From Flabesymbios commensalis (taxonomy: Eukaryota; Annelida; Polychaeta; Terebellida; Flabelligeridae): a DNA stretch of 64,000 nucleotides. The stretch is from assembly GCA_964017125.1 (NCBI GenBank), contig OZ024902.1, forward strand, positions 33,107,582-33,171,581, written 5' to 3'. Shown here in pieces: positions 46,977 through 56,325 of this stretch; position 1 is the stretch's first letter, and every line of letters begins with the position of its first letter. The notes under the pieces are model-generated. The model ran no database searches. It saw nothing but the letters and a program-made list of their open reading frames with translations, and was not told the origin of the DNA. Position numbers and translations under genes: made by a program.

Positions 46977-47084
46977 AGCCTAGCAAACACGATACATTGT
47001 CCCATTGTTGTTTCAATGTTGGGCCAGCGTCGTAGATGGTGGACCAACATTAAACCAGCATTGGGACAATTACTTGGTGGGAGG
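46977..47084. repeat. PAL-1 hairpin element
   Basis: cctagcaaacacgatacatt ... attgggacaattacttgg, core cagcgtcgtagatggtgg, tip C-GTA-G. Confidence 0.75.
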
Positions 47085-47117
47085 CAGGGTACAGTGACCA
47101 GAGATTAGTTATATCCC

Positions 47118-47300
47118 GACGCGATATTGTTCTAATGGTGGCACAACGTCTGCGACACTGGACCCATAATAGGCCAACACTGGTTCTTGCTTTTGTTTAA
47201 GGCAGAGACAATTATGAGCCCAGCAAACACAAGACATTACAGTAAGCACGTGTTGGATTAGTGCTAGGCTGACGTCGAAGATGTCCACTATTTTGCAAGT
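47118..47300. repeat. Two PAL-1 copies in series
   Basis: The first has centre aacgtctgcgacactgg (C-GCA-G on the minus strand). The second starts cccagcaaacacaagacatt at 47219 with core gacgtcgaagatgtcc (C-GAA-G, 47277-47279) and lacks its right end. Confidence 0.65.
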
Positions 47301-47315
47301 GTACAAAACTCAAAA

Positions 47316-47354
47316 GGCAGTATGTGCTCACTTGTGAAGCAAGCACATACTGTC
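47316..47354. repeat. Short perfect hairpin
   Basis: gcagtatgtgct pairs with agcacatactgt around a loop of about 12 bases. No flanking repeat ends are visible. Confidence 0.5.
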
Positions 47355-47359
47355 ATATA

Positions 47360-48345
47360 ATATCTGCTAGAGTGGAATCATTGGGAGAAAAGGGCCTATT
47401 TATTGATAGCCAACCCTCCCCACTGTGGCACGCAGTCATGCAATGGGGGCGGGAGGCGTTCTAACGATGGAACAGCCAGTCTCTATTGTGTACATTTCTA
47501 TACACACAACCCATGAAATGTTATAGTACTGTACCTACTACTCTGGAAACATGAACTGTTTCACAAGTCATTTTTCTGCAAACTATGGGAGTCTCGCACT
47601 TCTAATTAATGTTCAAACTGGATAGGTGAACATTAATAACTTAATGTAGAGTGCCTGAGCTCACTGGTTTGAGACAAGAAGATGAAGATGTCGAAATCAC
47701 AGCGCCGACAGATTGAACTGACAACATTAGCTCCGCCTTGGCAAAGCTAAAAACACCTTATTTCACAGCCGATTTTATAGTTTGTCGGCATGAATGACTC
47801 CAGTGTGATGTAAACATTGTAGTAAGTTTAGTAATGTAGTATCTTTTATAACTCGACGAAATTCACCCCCCTCAAATAGTCCAAATCATCGATTTATTAT
47901 CTCGGATGTGTTGACTGTACATGAACGGTCATAACCGGAAGGGATCATACATTTTGTTGTTAACTGTGCATGTCTGGTGCAAAAATGTAGATTTCATTCA
48001 TCAGTGTGCGTATGCAGAAAGCATGTTTTATTTTCTTTATGACATAAAATGTTATGTAGTCCCTACAATAATATAAATGCATACAATAAATGTATTTTGA
48101 GAAACCCAATGACCTCGACCTACTTTGTTTTCACCGAGCTGGCTAATACAATGAATTATGGGGGAGGGTTCTTATAATATAACATTGTTTTCACCGAGTG
48201 ACGCCACTGCGTTTCACAAAATGAAGTATGGGGGTGGGGGTGAGGGTGTTATATAACCTTGTTTTCACTGAGTGACGTCACTGGGTTTCAAAGAATTGTC
48301 CCTATACTGCCTTTACTCTTAACGATGTTAACATGCTAAGATAAA
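47360..48345. other. No gene seen
   Basis: Contains two related stretches (aacattgttttcaccgagtgacgcca near 48181 and accttgttttcactgagtgacgtca near 48257, each after a ggggg(a/t)ggg run). Otherwise featureless. Confidence 0.4.
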
Positions 48346-48349
48346 CCAA

Positions 48350-48412
48350 TCCTGACTCACTTGAAGTTGTGTCCCGCTACAGCGACCCACAGCTTCAAGG
48401 GGATGACAAGTA
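48350..48412. repeat. TTAA-D type hairpin, isolated copy
   Basis: ctgactcacttgaagttgtg pairs with cacagcttcaaggggatgac. The tip is CGC-TACA-GCG, an exception to the GNNA rule. Confidence 0.55.
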
Positions 48413-48519
48413 ATATTGTTTTCATAACTTACTGTCTAGGCACACACGCAATTCCAATTACAGTAATATTTTTGCCTAATGAAACATAATTTCAAACGAT
48501 GACAGACGTTCTTAGCGAT

Positions 48520-48632
48520 TGAATGGTTAATGTAGAATCAGCATGGGATTAATGACTTTGAACCAATGCTGGTCAAATGTTGAAGCACCTTTTACAACGC
48601 TGAACCATCATTGAACCAATATTGTTTAGACG
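48520..48632. repeat. PAL-1 hairpin element, worn
   Basis: gaaccaatgctggtcaaatg ... catcattgaaccaatattg, centre caccttttacaacgctg. On the minus strand the loop is GTA closed by T-A. Confidence 0.55.
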
Positions 48633-48669
48633 GGAGTTTGTTTGGAATAGGGGTTCATCTCGTAATAAT

Positions 48670-48777
48670 CCAGCAGGCAGCAGACGTTGAAACAACGTCG
48701 ATTTGACGTTGGACCAATGTCGTAGACGGTGTACCAGCGGTTAATCAACATTGAATCAAGTTCATGTGCCTGCTTGG
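48670..48777. repeat. PAL-1 hairpin element
   Basis: ccagcaggcagcagacgttg ... caagttcatgtgcctgcttgg, core caatgtcgtagacggtg, tip C-GTA-G. Confidence 0.7.
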
Positions 48778-48821
48778 AAAGATCAATATCTTGAGTGGTC
48801 CAGAAAACTGAAACATACACA

Positions 48822-48902
48822 CACTATTGATGTAATGTTGGCCCATCTTCTGCGACGCTGGCCCAACAGCAGCATTGGGTCAAAGTCTCTTGTTTTCTGG
48901 GT
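48822..48902. repeat. PAL-1 hairpin element
   Basis: gatgtaatgttggcccatct ... gtcaaagtctcttgttttctggg, centre cttctgcgacgctgg, tip C-GCA-G on the minus strand. Confidence 0.65.
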
Positions 48903-49419
48903 AGGCTTACTGACTGAATTCGCTCATACTTGAAAAATTGAATACCACCTTCACACAGCAAAATTATATCTAAAATTAAATGTTCACATTGTCAGTATAG
49001 CAACATGAAATGCAGACGCTCTGAGCGAGTGAATTGAAATGTAAAAATACACGACATTTATACAATTATTCACAGAAATATACTTCGTTTCACTCGATAT
49101 ATTATGAAGATGCTCCAGACGAGCCGGATCTTGTTGACAGTCTTAGTATTGTAAGTTGTTTTACGATGTCATTAGTACCAAAAAGTCAGGAGTGGGGTGA
49201 ATCGGTTCCAAGGCCTGTATTGATATCTGAAGGGATGTCTATGCGCAGAATCGTGCAAAGAGTATATTGTCGGGAAATCAACATTGATTAAATTAACAAT
49301 TTCCAGCTTGAAATGAGGAAAAATATATTTTTTTTCATTATGAAAAAAAAAATGTGAAATTGATTTATGTTATAAACTGGGATATCTGTCACAAAAAATG
49401 TCATCGGCAATTGATTTGG

Positions 49420-49757
49420 TTCAACCCGTACAACGACAGAAATACTTTGTATAACCCGTGGAGACTAAATCGTCGCCTCGGAGCTAAAGGATCCTATCTG
49501 CCACTCTGACGAGTGTCCTCGGAGCTAAAGGATCCTATCTGCCACTCTGACGAGTGTCAGATAGGATCCTTTAGCTCCGAGGCGACGAAATAGGTTTTTC
49601 TTCAATATGAAATTCTGATGAATGGCTTAGTTAGGTCTATGGCCATTATGAATAGTTTACGCTCTTAGTGCGGGGATCGATTTTAAGACGTCAGAATCTG
49701 ACGTCTATAGACATGAGATTCTGATGGCTGAAGTTGATCCCCGCACTGGAAGGGTTA
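49420..49757 (+). mobile_element. TTAA-B MITE carrying the inserted 78-base-type hairpin
   Basis: The MITE body (tgtataacccgtggagac ... aggtctatggccattatga) and hairpin (gtgcggggatcgatttta ... gttgatccccgcactgg) match 5251-5503. At about 49470 the body is interrupted by the hairpin described next. Confidence 0.75.
49470..49588. mobile_element. 78-base-type hairpin, copy 2, with arm duplication
   Basis: Same sequence as 36240-36317, but 41 bases (most of the left arm, the loop and the start of the right arm) are duplicated in tandem before the full right arm. It interrupts the TTAA-B body, where the reference copy (around 5303-5312) has no such insert. aaat flanks it on both sides (ctaaat / aaatag), which could be a target duplication. 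Confidence 0.85.
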
Positions 49758-49908
49758 ACAATTGTTTAACAATTGATTGAACATTTGGGTCTAGCAGGAC
49801 AAGGGTTTTGGGATCGAGGGGGAGGGGGGCTTATAGAAATTAAAAGTGAAAATATCCGCCCAGGGGCTAATTCCACTGAAAATACTCAAAGTTAAGATTA
49901 ACCTTTAT

Positions 49909-50096
49909 ATGAAAGAGCTGATATACTTTCGTCTAAACCATGGGGAACAAAGGATTTTTTAAATTCGAAATCATCATAAATGTCTTAAGCTCGCTCTTTC
50001 TGTTTGATTTGAAATACCTAAATATATGTTAATGTAGGTTATGGGTCGACGGCCATTATAAACATTTTTACTCTTTACAGTGCGGGGATGTAGGCC
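49909..50096 (+). repeat. TTAA-B MITE left part
   Basis: tctaaaccatggggaacaaa, atcataaatgtcttaagctc and ggtcgacggccattataaac follow the reference to the beginning of its hairpin (acagtgcggggat), where the foldback element begins. Confidence 0.65.
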
Positions 50097-52165
50097 TAGA
50101 CCTTGGGCCCACCTGTACCCCCCCTCCCCCCTGGGTACTTTTGTAAACCATATTTTTTAAACCTCATTATGTACCACGTTACTTTCAGGTGGTCTGCAAA
50201 TTTTCTATGCATGGACAAGGTCACCAGAGGTCATCGAAGTGGGGTACCCTTGACCCTTAGGGTGGTAGAAAAATAAATAGGTCGAAACCCAAGCCAAGTA
50301 TACATGGCGACATGGATGGGTTTTGCGTTTCCTACCCAGTAAACACAAAACATTTGCATAACATTTACAAGACGTTGGTCCAACAATGCAAAATGTCATA
50401 CATATGTTTTGTGCTTACTGGGTAGGGGGTTATTCCAAGGTCATGGTAAGGTCATCTCAAGGTCATAGCAAGCTCAAATCATCACAAAATGGTTGACACT
50501 ACATTATTGGACAAGCACTTCCAATAAATCAGTCGAAACCCAACCCAATTACACATGATGACATCGGTTGGTGTTTGGTTCCATAGGGGAGCTACCCCAA
50601 GGTCATGTTGAGATCATCTCAAGGTCACAGCCAGGTGAAATCAGCTCAAAACAGCTGAAAATAACTGATTTTGGTTGTTTTTGCTAACATTATGTTCACT
50701 TGTAATGTCTATCATGGCTTGAATTATACCTAGATCGCAACGCAGACCTACACCAAAACACCCCTGAGAGGTTACAGAGATAACATAAGGGTTGCACGGT
50801 TTTTCACCCCCTCCCCCTGCCTTCATCCTTGTGTCAATACTGTGTGATAAAGAAGAAATGATCCAGATAGCACACTGATTTTGACCAATGCCTAATGAAC
50901 ATTGATTACATCTGATAAGGTCCAACCTAAGTAAACATGTTGAACTGGGGTTGTATTTCACAGGGTTTGTACATTAAAGTCATTGCATATCAAGGTCACA
51001 GCAAGGTCAAATCGGCTCAAAACAGCTGAAAATATCTTGTTTTTGATGATTTTTTTACAATTACGTTCACTTTAGTTGTCTATGATGGCTTGAAACATAC
51101 CTAGACCCTAGCGTGGATTTATACCAAAACACCCCAAAATTTTACAGGATAATAATAAAAGGGTCGGAGGGGTTATACCCCATGGACACAAGCACATGGT
51201 GACATGGGTTGGGGTTGGGCTTCATAGAGAAGTCAACCCAAGGTTATTGCGAAGTCTGAAGTGAGCTGTAAAAGAAGCAAAAACAAGCTATTATGACCAG
51301 TTTTTATAGATAATTTGACCTTGCTGTGACCTTGATATGACCTTATCATCTGAAGTGAACGTAGGTATAAAAAAACAGCTTTTTCAGTTGATTTAACCTT
51401 GCCGTGACCTTTTGATGACCTTGCCATGACCTCGGGATATCCCAAGGTCATGACAATGTCAAAATATAACATTAGTGTGCTATTTGATCTATTTATGCCA
51501 TATCAGACAATGTTGACATAAGGGTGATTTGAAGGGGGTTTGAAAAAACCCTCCAACCCTTATGTTATCCCTGTAACACATCGGGGGTGATTTGTTGTAG
51601 GTCTGTGTTGGGATCTAGGTGTGTTTCAAGCCATCATGTAAATTTCAAGTGAACAAAATGTTAGCAAAAACAACAAACATAATTTATTACCAACCGTTTT
51701 GAGCTGATTTTACCTCACTGTGACCTTGAAATGACCTTACCATGACCTTGGGATAACTCCCCTGTGGTACCAAACACCAACCGATGTCACATGACATGAC
51801 AAGACTGAGTTATATGAAGTGCTGGTCCAACAATCTATTCTCAACCGTTTTGAGCTGATTTGACCGTGTTATGACCTTGAGATGACCTTACCAAGACCTT
51901 GGGATAACTCCCCTATGAAATCCACGACCAACCCATGTCACCATTTGTACTTGGTTGAGTCTCGACGTAGTTATATGACACATTCTTATGCAACCCTAAG
52001 GGTAAAGGGTACCATATACTTCGATGACCTGTGGTGACCTTGTCCATGCATAGAAAATCTGCAGACCACCTGAAAGTAACGTGGTACATAATGGAGTTCA
52101 AAAAAAATATGGTCTACAAAAATACACAGGGGGGAGGAGGGTTTCGACTTTCAGCTCATGGTCTA
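50097..52165. mobile_element. DR5 foldback element, copy 1 (2.07 kb)
   Basis: The ends tagaccttgggcc and gctcatggtcta are inverted. The arms hold matching blocks such as actttcaggtggtctgcaaa against its complement near 52066. Inside are many AGGTCA (left half) and TGACCT (right half) motifs, often exactly 11 bases apart. A 9-base target duplication atgtaggcc flanks it (50088-50096, 52166-52174). Long TIRs with a 9-base duplication fit MULE/foldback-type elements (inference). No transposase. Confidence 0.8.
50335..50422. mobile_element. PAL-1 hairpin inserted in the DR5 foldback
   Basis: cccagtaaacacaaaacat ... tatgttttgtgcttactggg. Copy 2 of the foldback has no insert at the same point (about 56556-56590). 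ta flanks both ends (50333-50334, 50423-50424), a possible TA target duplication. The centre has lost its GNA tip. Confidence 0.8.
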
Positions 52166-52176
52166 ATGTAGGCCTA

Positions 52177-52230
52177 CTGGACCCGTAAGATTCTGACGCC
52201 TGAAGTGGATCCCCGCGATGTAAGTCCTAA
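52177..52230 (+). repeat. TTAA-B MITE right part
   Basis: gtaagattctgacgcctgaa and gtggatccccgcgatgtaag match the right hairpin arm of the reference. Confidence 0.55.
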
Positions 52231-52364
52231 CATTTGTGTTGACGGTTTATCATTTCCATTAACAAAGTTAAAACATCTTGAATGTTCTAATAGAAAATGA
52301 TAAGAAGTAAGATATCTTAATCTTAATCCCTAGGCTAGGGCTCTGGAATTATTGGATTTAATTT

Positions 52365-52425
52365 TTCAATAATTTGAACTTGTGGATCACAGCAGCGAGG
52401 CACAACTTCAATTTACTTGAAAAGT
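52365..52425. repeat. TTAA-D type hairpin, worn
   Basis: caataatttgaacttgtgga pairs with gcacaacttcaatttactt. Tip TCAC-AGCA-GCGA. Confidence 0.5.
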
Positions 52426-52482
52426 GACTGAGATTTGTTTGGATTTGTCATTTAATTCAACATATTTGTCAATATCACATAT

Positions 52483-52856
52483 TTAAAGGGACAGGCCCAG
52501 GCTAAAATCATCAACAAATCGGTGATTTTATTTTGGCTTCTTAATATGACCATATGATGTAAACATGTCCATAGACTAGAACTGCAAAAGTTTTCAAATT
52601 GTCTGCTGCGCATTCACCAGTATAGGCTAGATATTGAGACGAAATTCACGTATTTCTTATTTTTGACATGGTAGTCCAAAATTAGAAATCAGGAATTTCG
52701 ACTCTATATCTAGCCTAACTGGTGAATGCGCAGCAGAGAAATTAAAATACTTTTGCAGTTCTAGTCTATGGACATGTTTACATCATATGGTCATATTAAG
52801 AAGCCAAATAAAATCACCGATTTTTTATGATTTTAGCCTGGGCCAGTCCCTTTAAA
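52483..52856. mobile_element. 374 bp foldback MITE
   Basis: ttaaagggacaggcccaggc and gcctgggccagtccctttaa start two arms of about 165 bases that pair nearly perfectly (gaccatatgatgtaaacatg and its complement, and so on) around a short middle near 52645-52675. TTAA at each end may be the target duplication. Confidence 0.88.
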
Positions 52857-53305
52857 GACGACTCATTTTTAGAAATTGATAAATCAAGTGTCATTAAAAT
52901 ACAGAAAGATCACTTTAGTCGACATCAGAGCTCAGTAAGTTGAGATCGTTAGGGCGATGGACCCCCGGCTCTAAAGGGTGATTAAGTGCAATGGTCCATG
53001 GGGAGTATTTCTACTGTAGACTCGTCAAGGTAAAGAAGTAACAGCAAATAATTGATATTTTATAGAAAAAAATTCTTACAGTGAAATTATATTTACCTTC
53101 AACACTACGTTTTCATGGGAAACATGACTGTTCAAAATAAAGTAAATGCATAATACTGTCTGTTGGAAAGTAGCTGGTATTTTGCGTGTTATTACCTTCA
53201 CAAACAAATCATTATTAAATTCACAAACAAGTTATATGCTCATGATGCTAGCATTGTTACAATTATCCTCCATATGTCATTCCATATTTGAATGACATAA
53301 ATGTT

Positions 53306-53552
53306 TTAACCCTTTGACCGCCAAATTATTCAGTCTGAATTTTCACCCACTTGAAGTTGTGTCTCGCTGACGCGATCCACAACTTCAAGTGAGTGAAAAT
53401 TATTCAGATTTAACAAAATGGAGGTCAACTCTTTTTCAAATCTTCCTGGTTGATGCCACATTTTATCTGTAACATATTTAAATTGTGGTACTTAATGTGC
53501 TAATGAAAAATGAAAACCCGAATATATGAGGCACCGGCGGTTAAAGGGTTAA
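53306..53552 (-). mobile_element. TTAA-D MITE (copy 2)
   Basis: TTAACCCTTTGACCGCCAAAT ... ggcggttaaagggttaa. Reverse orientation to 3981-4225. The hairpin at about 53338-53399 has tip CGC-TGAC-GCG (GTCA on the minus strand). Confidence 0.85.
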
Positions 53553-53559
53553 GCTGAAC

Positions 53560-54360
53560 ATTTGCATTAGTGTCTCGCTACTGTGACTGGAGCCATACTG
53601 AAAGGGTTAACCCTTACAGCGCTAAAAGCGACTCTAGTCGTTCTTAACCCCCTTTACTCGCCGATCAAATCACTCGCATTTGGAACGAAATAAATGTTCA
53701 AACATCCAAGATTTGGAATGTTTCGACTAAAAATATAACAAATATAAGTATTCTTCACGCATTTGATGTTGTGTGGGGTTCAAGTAGGTAAGATATTAAA
53801 TTCTATATGTTCTCTAAAAGGGTTGAACATGGATTATGATAGAGACGATCCCCACATAAACTGATAAACATGATAAATGACACATCATCAGACCAGACGG
53901 ACACAATGGCCACGCGATTTCCTGTTCGACAACTTTGAAAATCAATAACGATAAGTCTTACACATTTCAGCAAAGTAATCAGGATGGGTTTATATATATA
54001 AAGGGTGTCAGCAACTATAGAATGTGTCAGGTGAACCCTTTCAATCCAAAGTGACGATATATCATAAAATCGGATACGCAACAATATCTGAGTAATTATA
54101 GTAATGATCAGATGATGGGTCTATATTGATACGTGTTTCGTGTGTACTTCACATCTGCATACTTATCTGTATTACACGTACAATTCGTCCCTTAGAAATC
54201 AAAGGGTGTATCTGCCATTGTGAGGCGGATACACCCTTCCATATCCAAGGGGGGGGGGTATTATATTATCTCTCCATATACACCCGTGACACATACCTTT
54301 GCATACATGTACATGGGTAACGTACCTGAATATATGCGTGATCGACAGTACACGCTTCAA
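53560..54360. other. No gene seen; short palindromes
   Basis: Pieces of MITE ends (aacccttacagcgctaaaag at 53609) and a short inverted repeat around 54204-54240 (gggtgtatctgccattg / gaggcggatacaccc). Confidence 0.4.
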
Positions 54361-54367
54361 AAGCATT

Positions 54368-54476
54368 CCCAGCAAACACAAGACGTTGAGCCAATATTGT
54401 TTTCAAGTTGGGTCAACGTCGTAGACGGTGGACTAGCTTTAAAACAACATTGACTTAATATCTAGTGTTTCTTGGG
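54368..54476. mobile_element. PAL-1 hairpin element
   Basis: cccagcaaacacaagacgtt ... aatatctagtgtttcttggg, core caacgtcgtagacggtgg, tip C-GTA-G. Both ends present. Confidence 0.8.
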
Positions 54477-54645
54477 TCATCATTGCACTTAATTATGTTA
54501 GAAAGAACTTAAAACGATGAATTTAAAACGATTATTCAAGTTAAATACGCACGGTGATATCCCCAAAAGCAAGATATGATGATCCAATGGTGGTTTGTTG
54601 TTGGGTCAGCGTTCTTATGTTCGCTAGGACGGTTTACAACAAGGA

Positions 54646-54815
54646 CCCAGCAAACAAGTCGGCGTCCCAATGTTGATATAATGTTGTCCAATCATCTGAA
54701 TTGCTGGCCCAACCATAAAACAACATTCACTGAACATGGGATTAATGCTGATTTGATATTGGTCCACCGTCTACGATGCTGGACTAACATCAAATCAACA
54801 TTGGGTTAGAATCTG
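54646..54815. repeat. Two PAL-1 copies in series
   Basis: cccagcaaacaagtcggcgt begins a worn copy. The second has centre accgtctacgatgctgg (C-GTA-G on the minus strand) and ends at caacattgggttagaatctgg. Confidence 0.65.
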
Positions 54816-55345
54816 GTACAATAAACAAATAGGTGATTGCCCAGATATAGTGAGATCACTGATCACGTTATATAGGCTGTGGCGTTTTCATAGAGATAAT
54901 AATACTGTAACCAGGTAACATGGTAACTATATCTTAACATCATTAAACCATTTTACCTTTTTCCACAGAATCTGACGTATAAAATATTTCTCTAAGAAAT
55001 TGTGAAATATTTATAATGGTCATAGAGTTCTATGGTAAAACACTGGCTTGTGGCGTGAGATGTGGTCGGTTTCGGAATCGCTGGATCACAACATAAATTT
55101 ATCACAGTGCCATAAAATTGTCATGTGAGCGAAGCCTCAAGAGCCAACTCGTCCACGTATAATATCTTTTCCACGGTTTAATTTGGATCATTTAATTTCA
55201 ATGAATTAATATTTAAGCACTAAATGCATTACCTAATTCAACATCGTGATTCAAACAGATGCGTTGTCCATGGTTACAATATGCAAGTTTATGATATTGT
55301 TTTTTAAAAATCACAGGGTGAATGCCAACATCTCTACCTAATAGA
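54816..55345. other. No gene seen
   Basis: AT-rich intergenic DNA without supported features. Confidence 0.4.
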
Positions 55346-55349
55346 ATTT

Positions 55350-55685
55350 CAAAAAATTGGCATATCCAGATACCCAAATAAAATAACATGAATCGGGCTT
55401 TAGGCCACCTTTGTGCACATATAGGCTAAACTGGGCCAGGAGAACCTCCTGAGGATGGCGAGATGATTGAGATGACACTGTCCTCCAGACACAGGATTCG
55501 AAATTCGAGCCCTGGCGGTCTGAGGCCGAGCACGCTACCTCTCGGTCAAGGAGGCTCCCCACAATACTGACTTTCACACGTGGATGGGGAAGAAACATTT
55601 TTGTTTCTTTGAAACCGCCGAGACCGGGAACCGACCCCGAACTCTGGCGTGAAAGGCAGCGGTGCTAACCCCTACCCTAGGGCCC
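55350..55685 (-). mobile_element. Two-headed tRNA-derived SINE, full copy
   Basis: Read on the minus strand: first head with ggggttagcaccgctgcc (A-box region) and gagttcggggtcggttccc (B-box region); a linker; second head with ccgagaggtagcgtgctcgg and agggctcgaatttcgaatcc; then the core catctcgccatcctcagga and gcctatatgtgcacaaaggt, and a T-rich tail. The partial copies at 21288, 27858 and 32020 define the same layout. Confidence 0.75.
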
Positions 55686-55689
55686 TTGC

Positions 55690-56180
55690 CCACCAGATAC
55701 CCAACGGTGCCAACTCGTATATTCGTATCCACAAATCTACCGTGATTGAATTGAAATACACAGTATATTCACACAGTCTCCGTACATAACATTTACATAC
55801 ATCCTCTATTAATTTCCACGGTCAATGTAGTTAAGCTCCTATGTCGCGGCCCACGTGGCCAGTACCGACAAAAATATGAGAATACATTGCTTTAAAAAGA
55901 GACTGACTTCACAGATTTATTTTGAAACAACAAGTTTCCATATACACACCTTCAGCAGCGTCAGCCATCCCTGCCTAGATGCTGCAAACCTTCAGCGTTC
56001 ACTGAGATAATTGGCGACGGGTCAACAACAGATACTACAAACGCTGAAGGGTGAGTGGGCCACACTGTTATGTGACACCTGTACTTGGCACGTTGCCATT
56101 ATCCATAGAGGCTGCTAAACATGCCAGTGGTTGAGTCCGAGAGCTGTAGCACAGTTGTAGCCCTGTATCCCATAGCTCGT
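55690..56180. other. No gene seen
   Basis: Ordinary intergenic sequence; ccttcagcg...tgctgaaggg-like words near 55980-56050 form a loose inverted repeat. Confidence 0.35.
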
Positions 56181-56185
56181 AAGTC

Positions 56186-56325
56186 TTTAAAGTGCTGAAT
56201 TATTTCTGTATAAACCATAGGGACAAAAGGTTTTTTGCAATCAATTTGAAATCCCCATAAATGTCTTAGTTATCTCTTTCTGCTTCACTTGAATACCCAT
56301 GTTATGGGTTTACGGCCATTATAAA
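56186..56325 (+). repeat. TTAA-B MITE left part
   Basis: taagtctttaaagtgctgaa, ataaatgtcttagttatctc and gggtttacggccattataaa follow the reference closely up to the start of foldback copy 2. Confidence 0.7.

Noticed and set aside
49034-49291. 85-codon frame with an acidic stretch and a possible donor (attgtaagttg)
   Set aside because: No recognisable domain, no convincing acceptor, and it lies next to decayed MITE sequence; not enough to call an exon.
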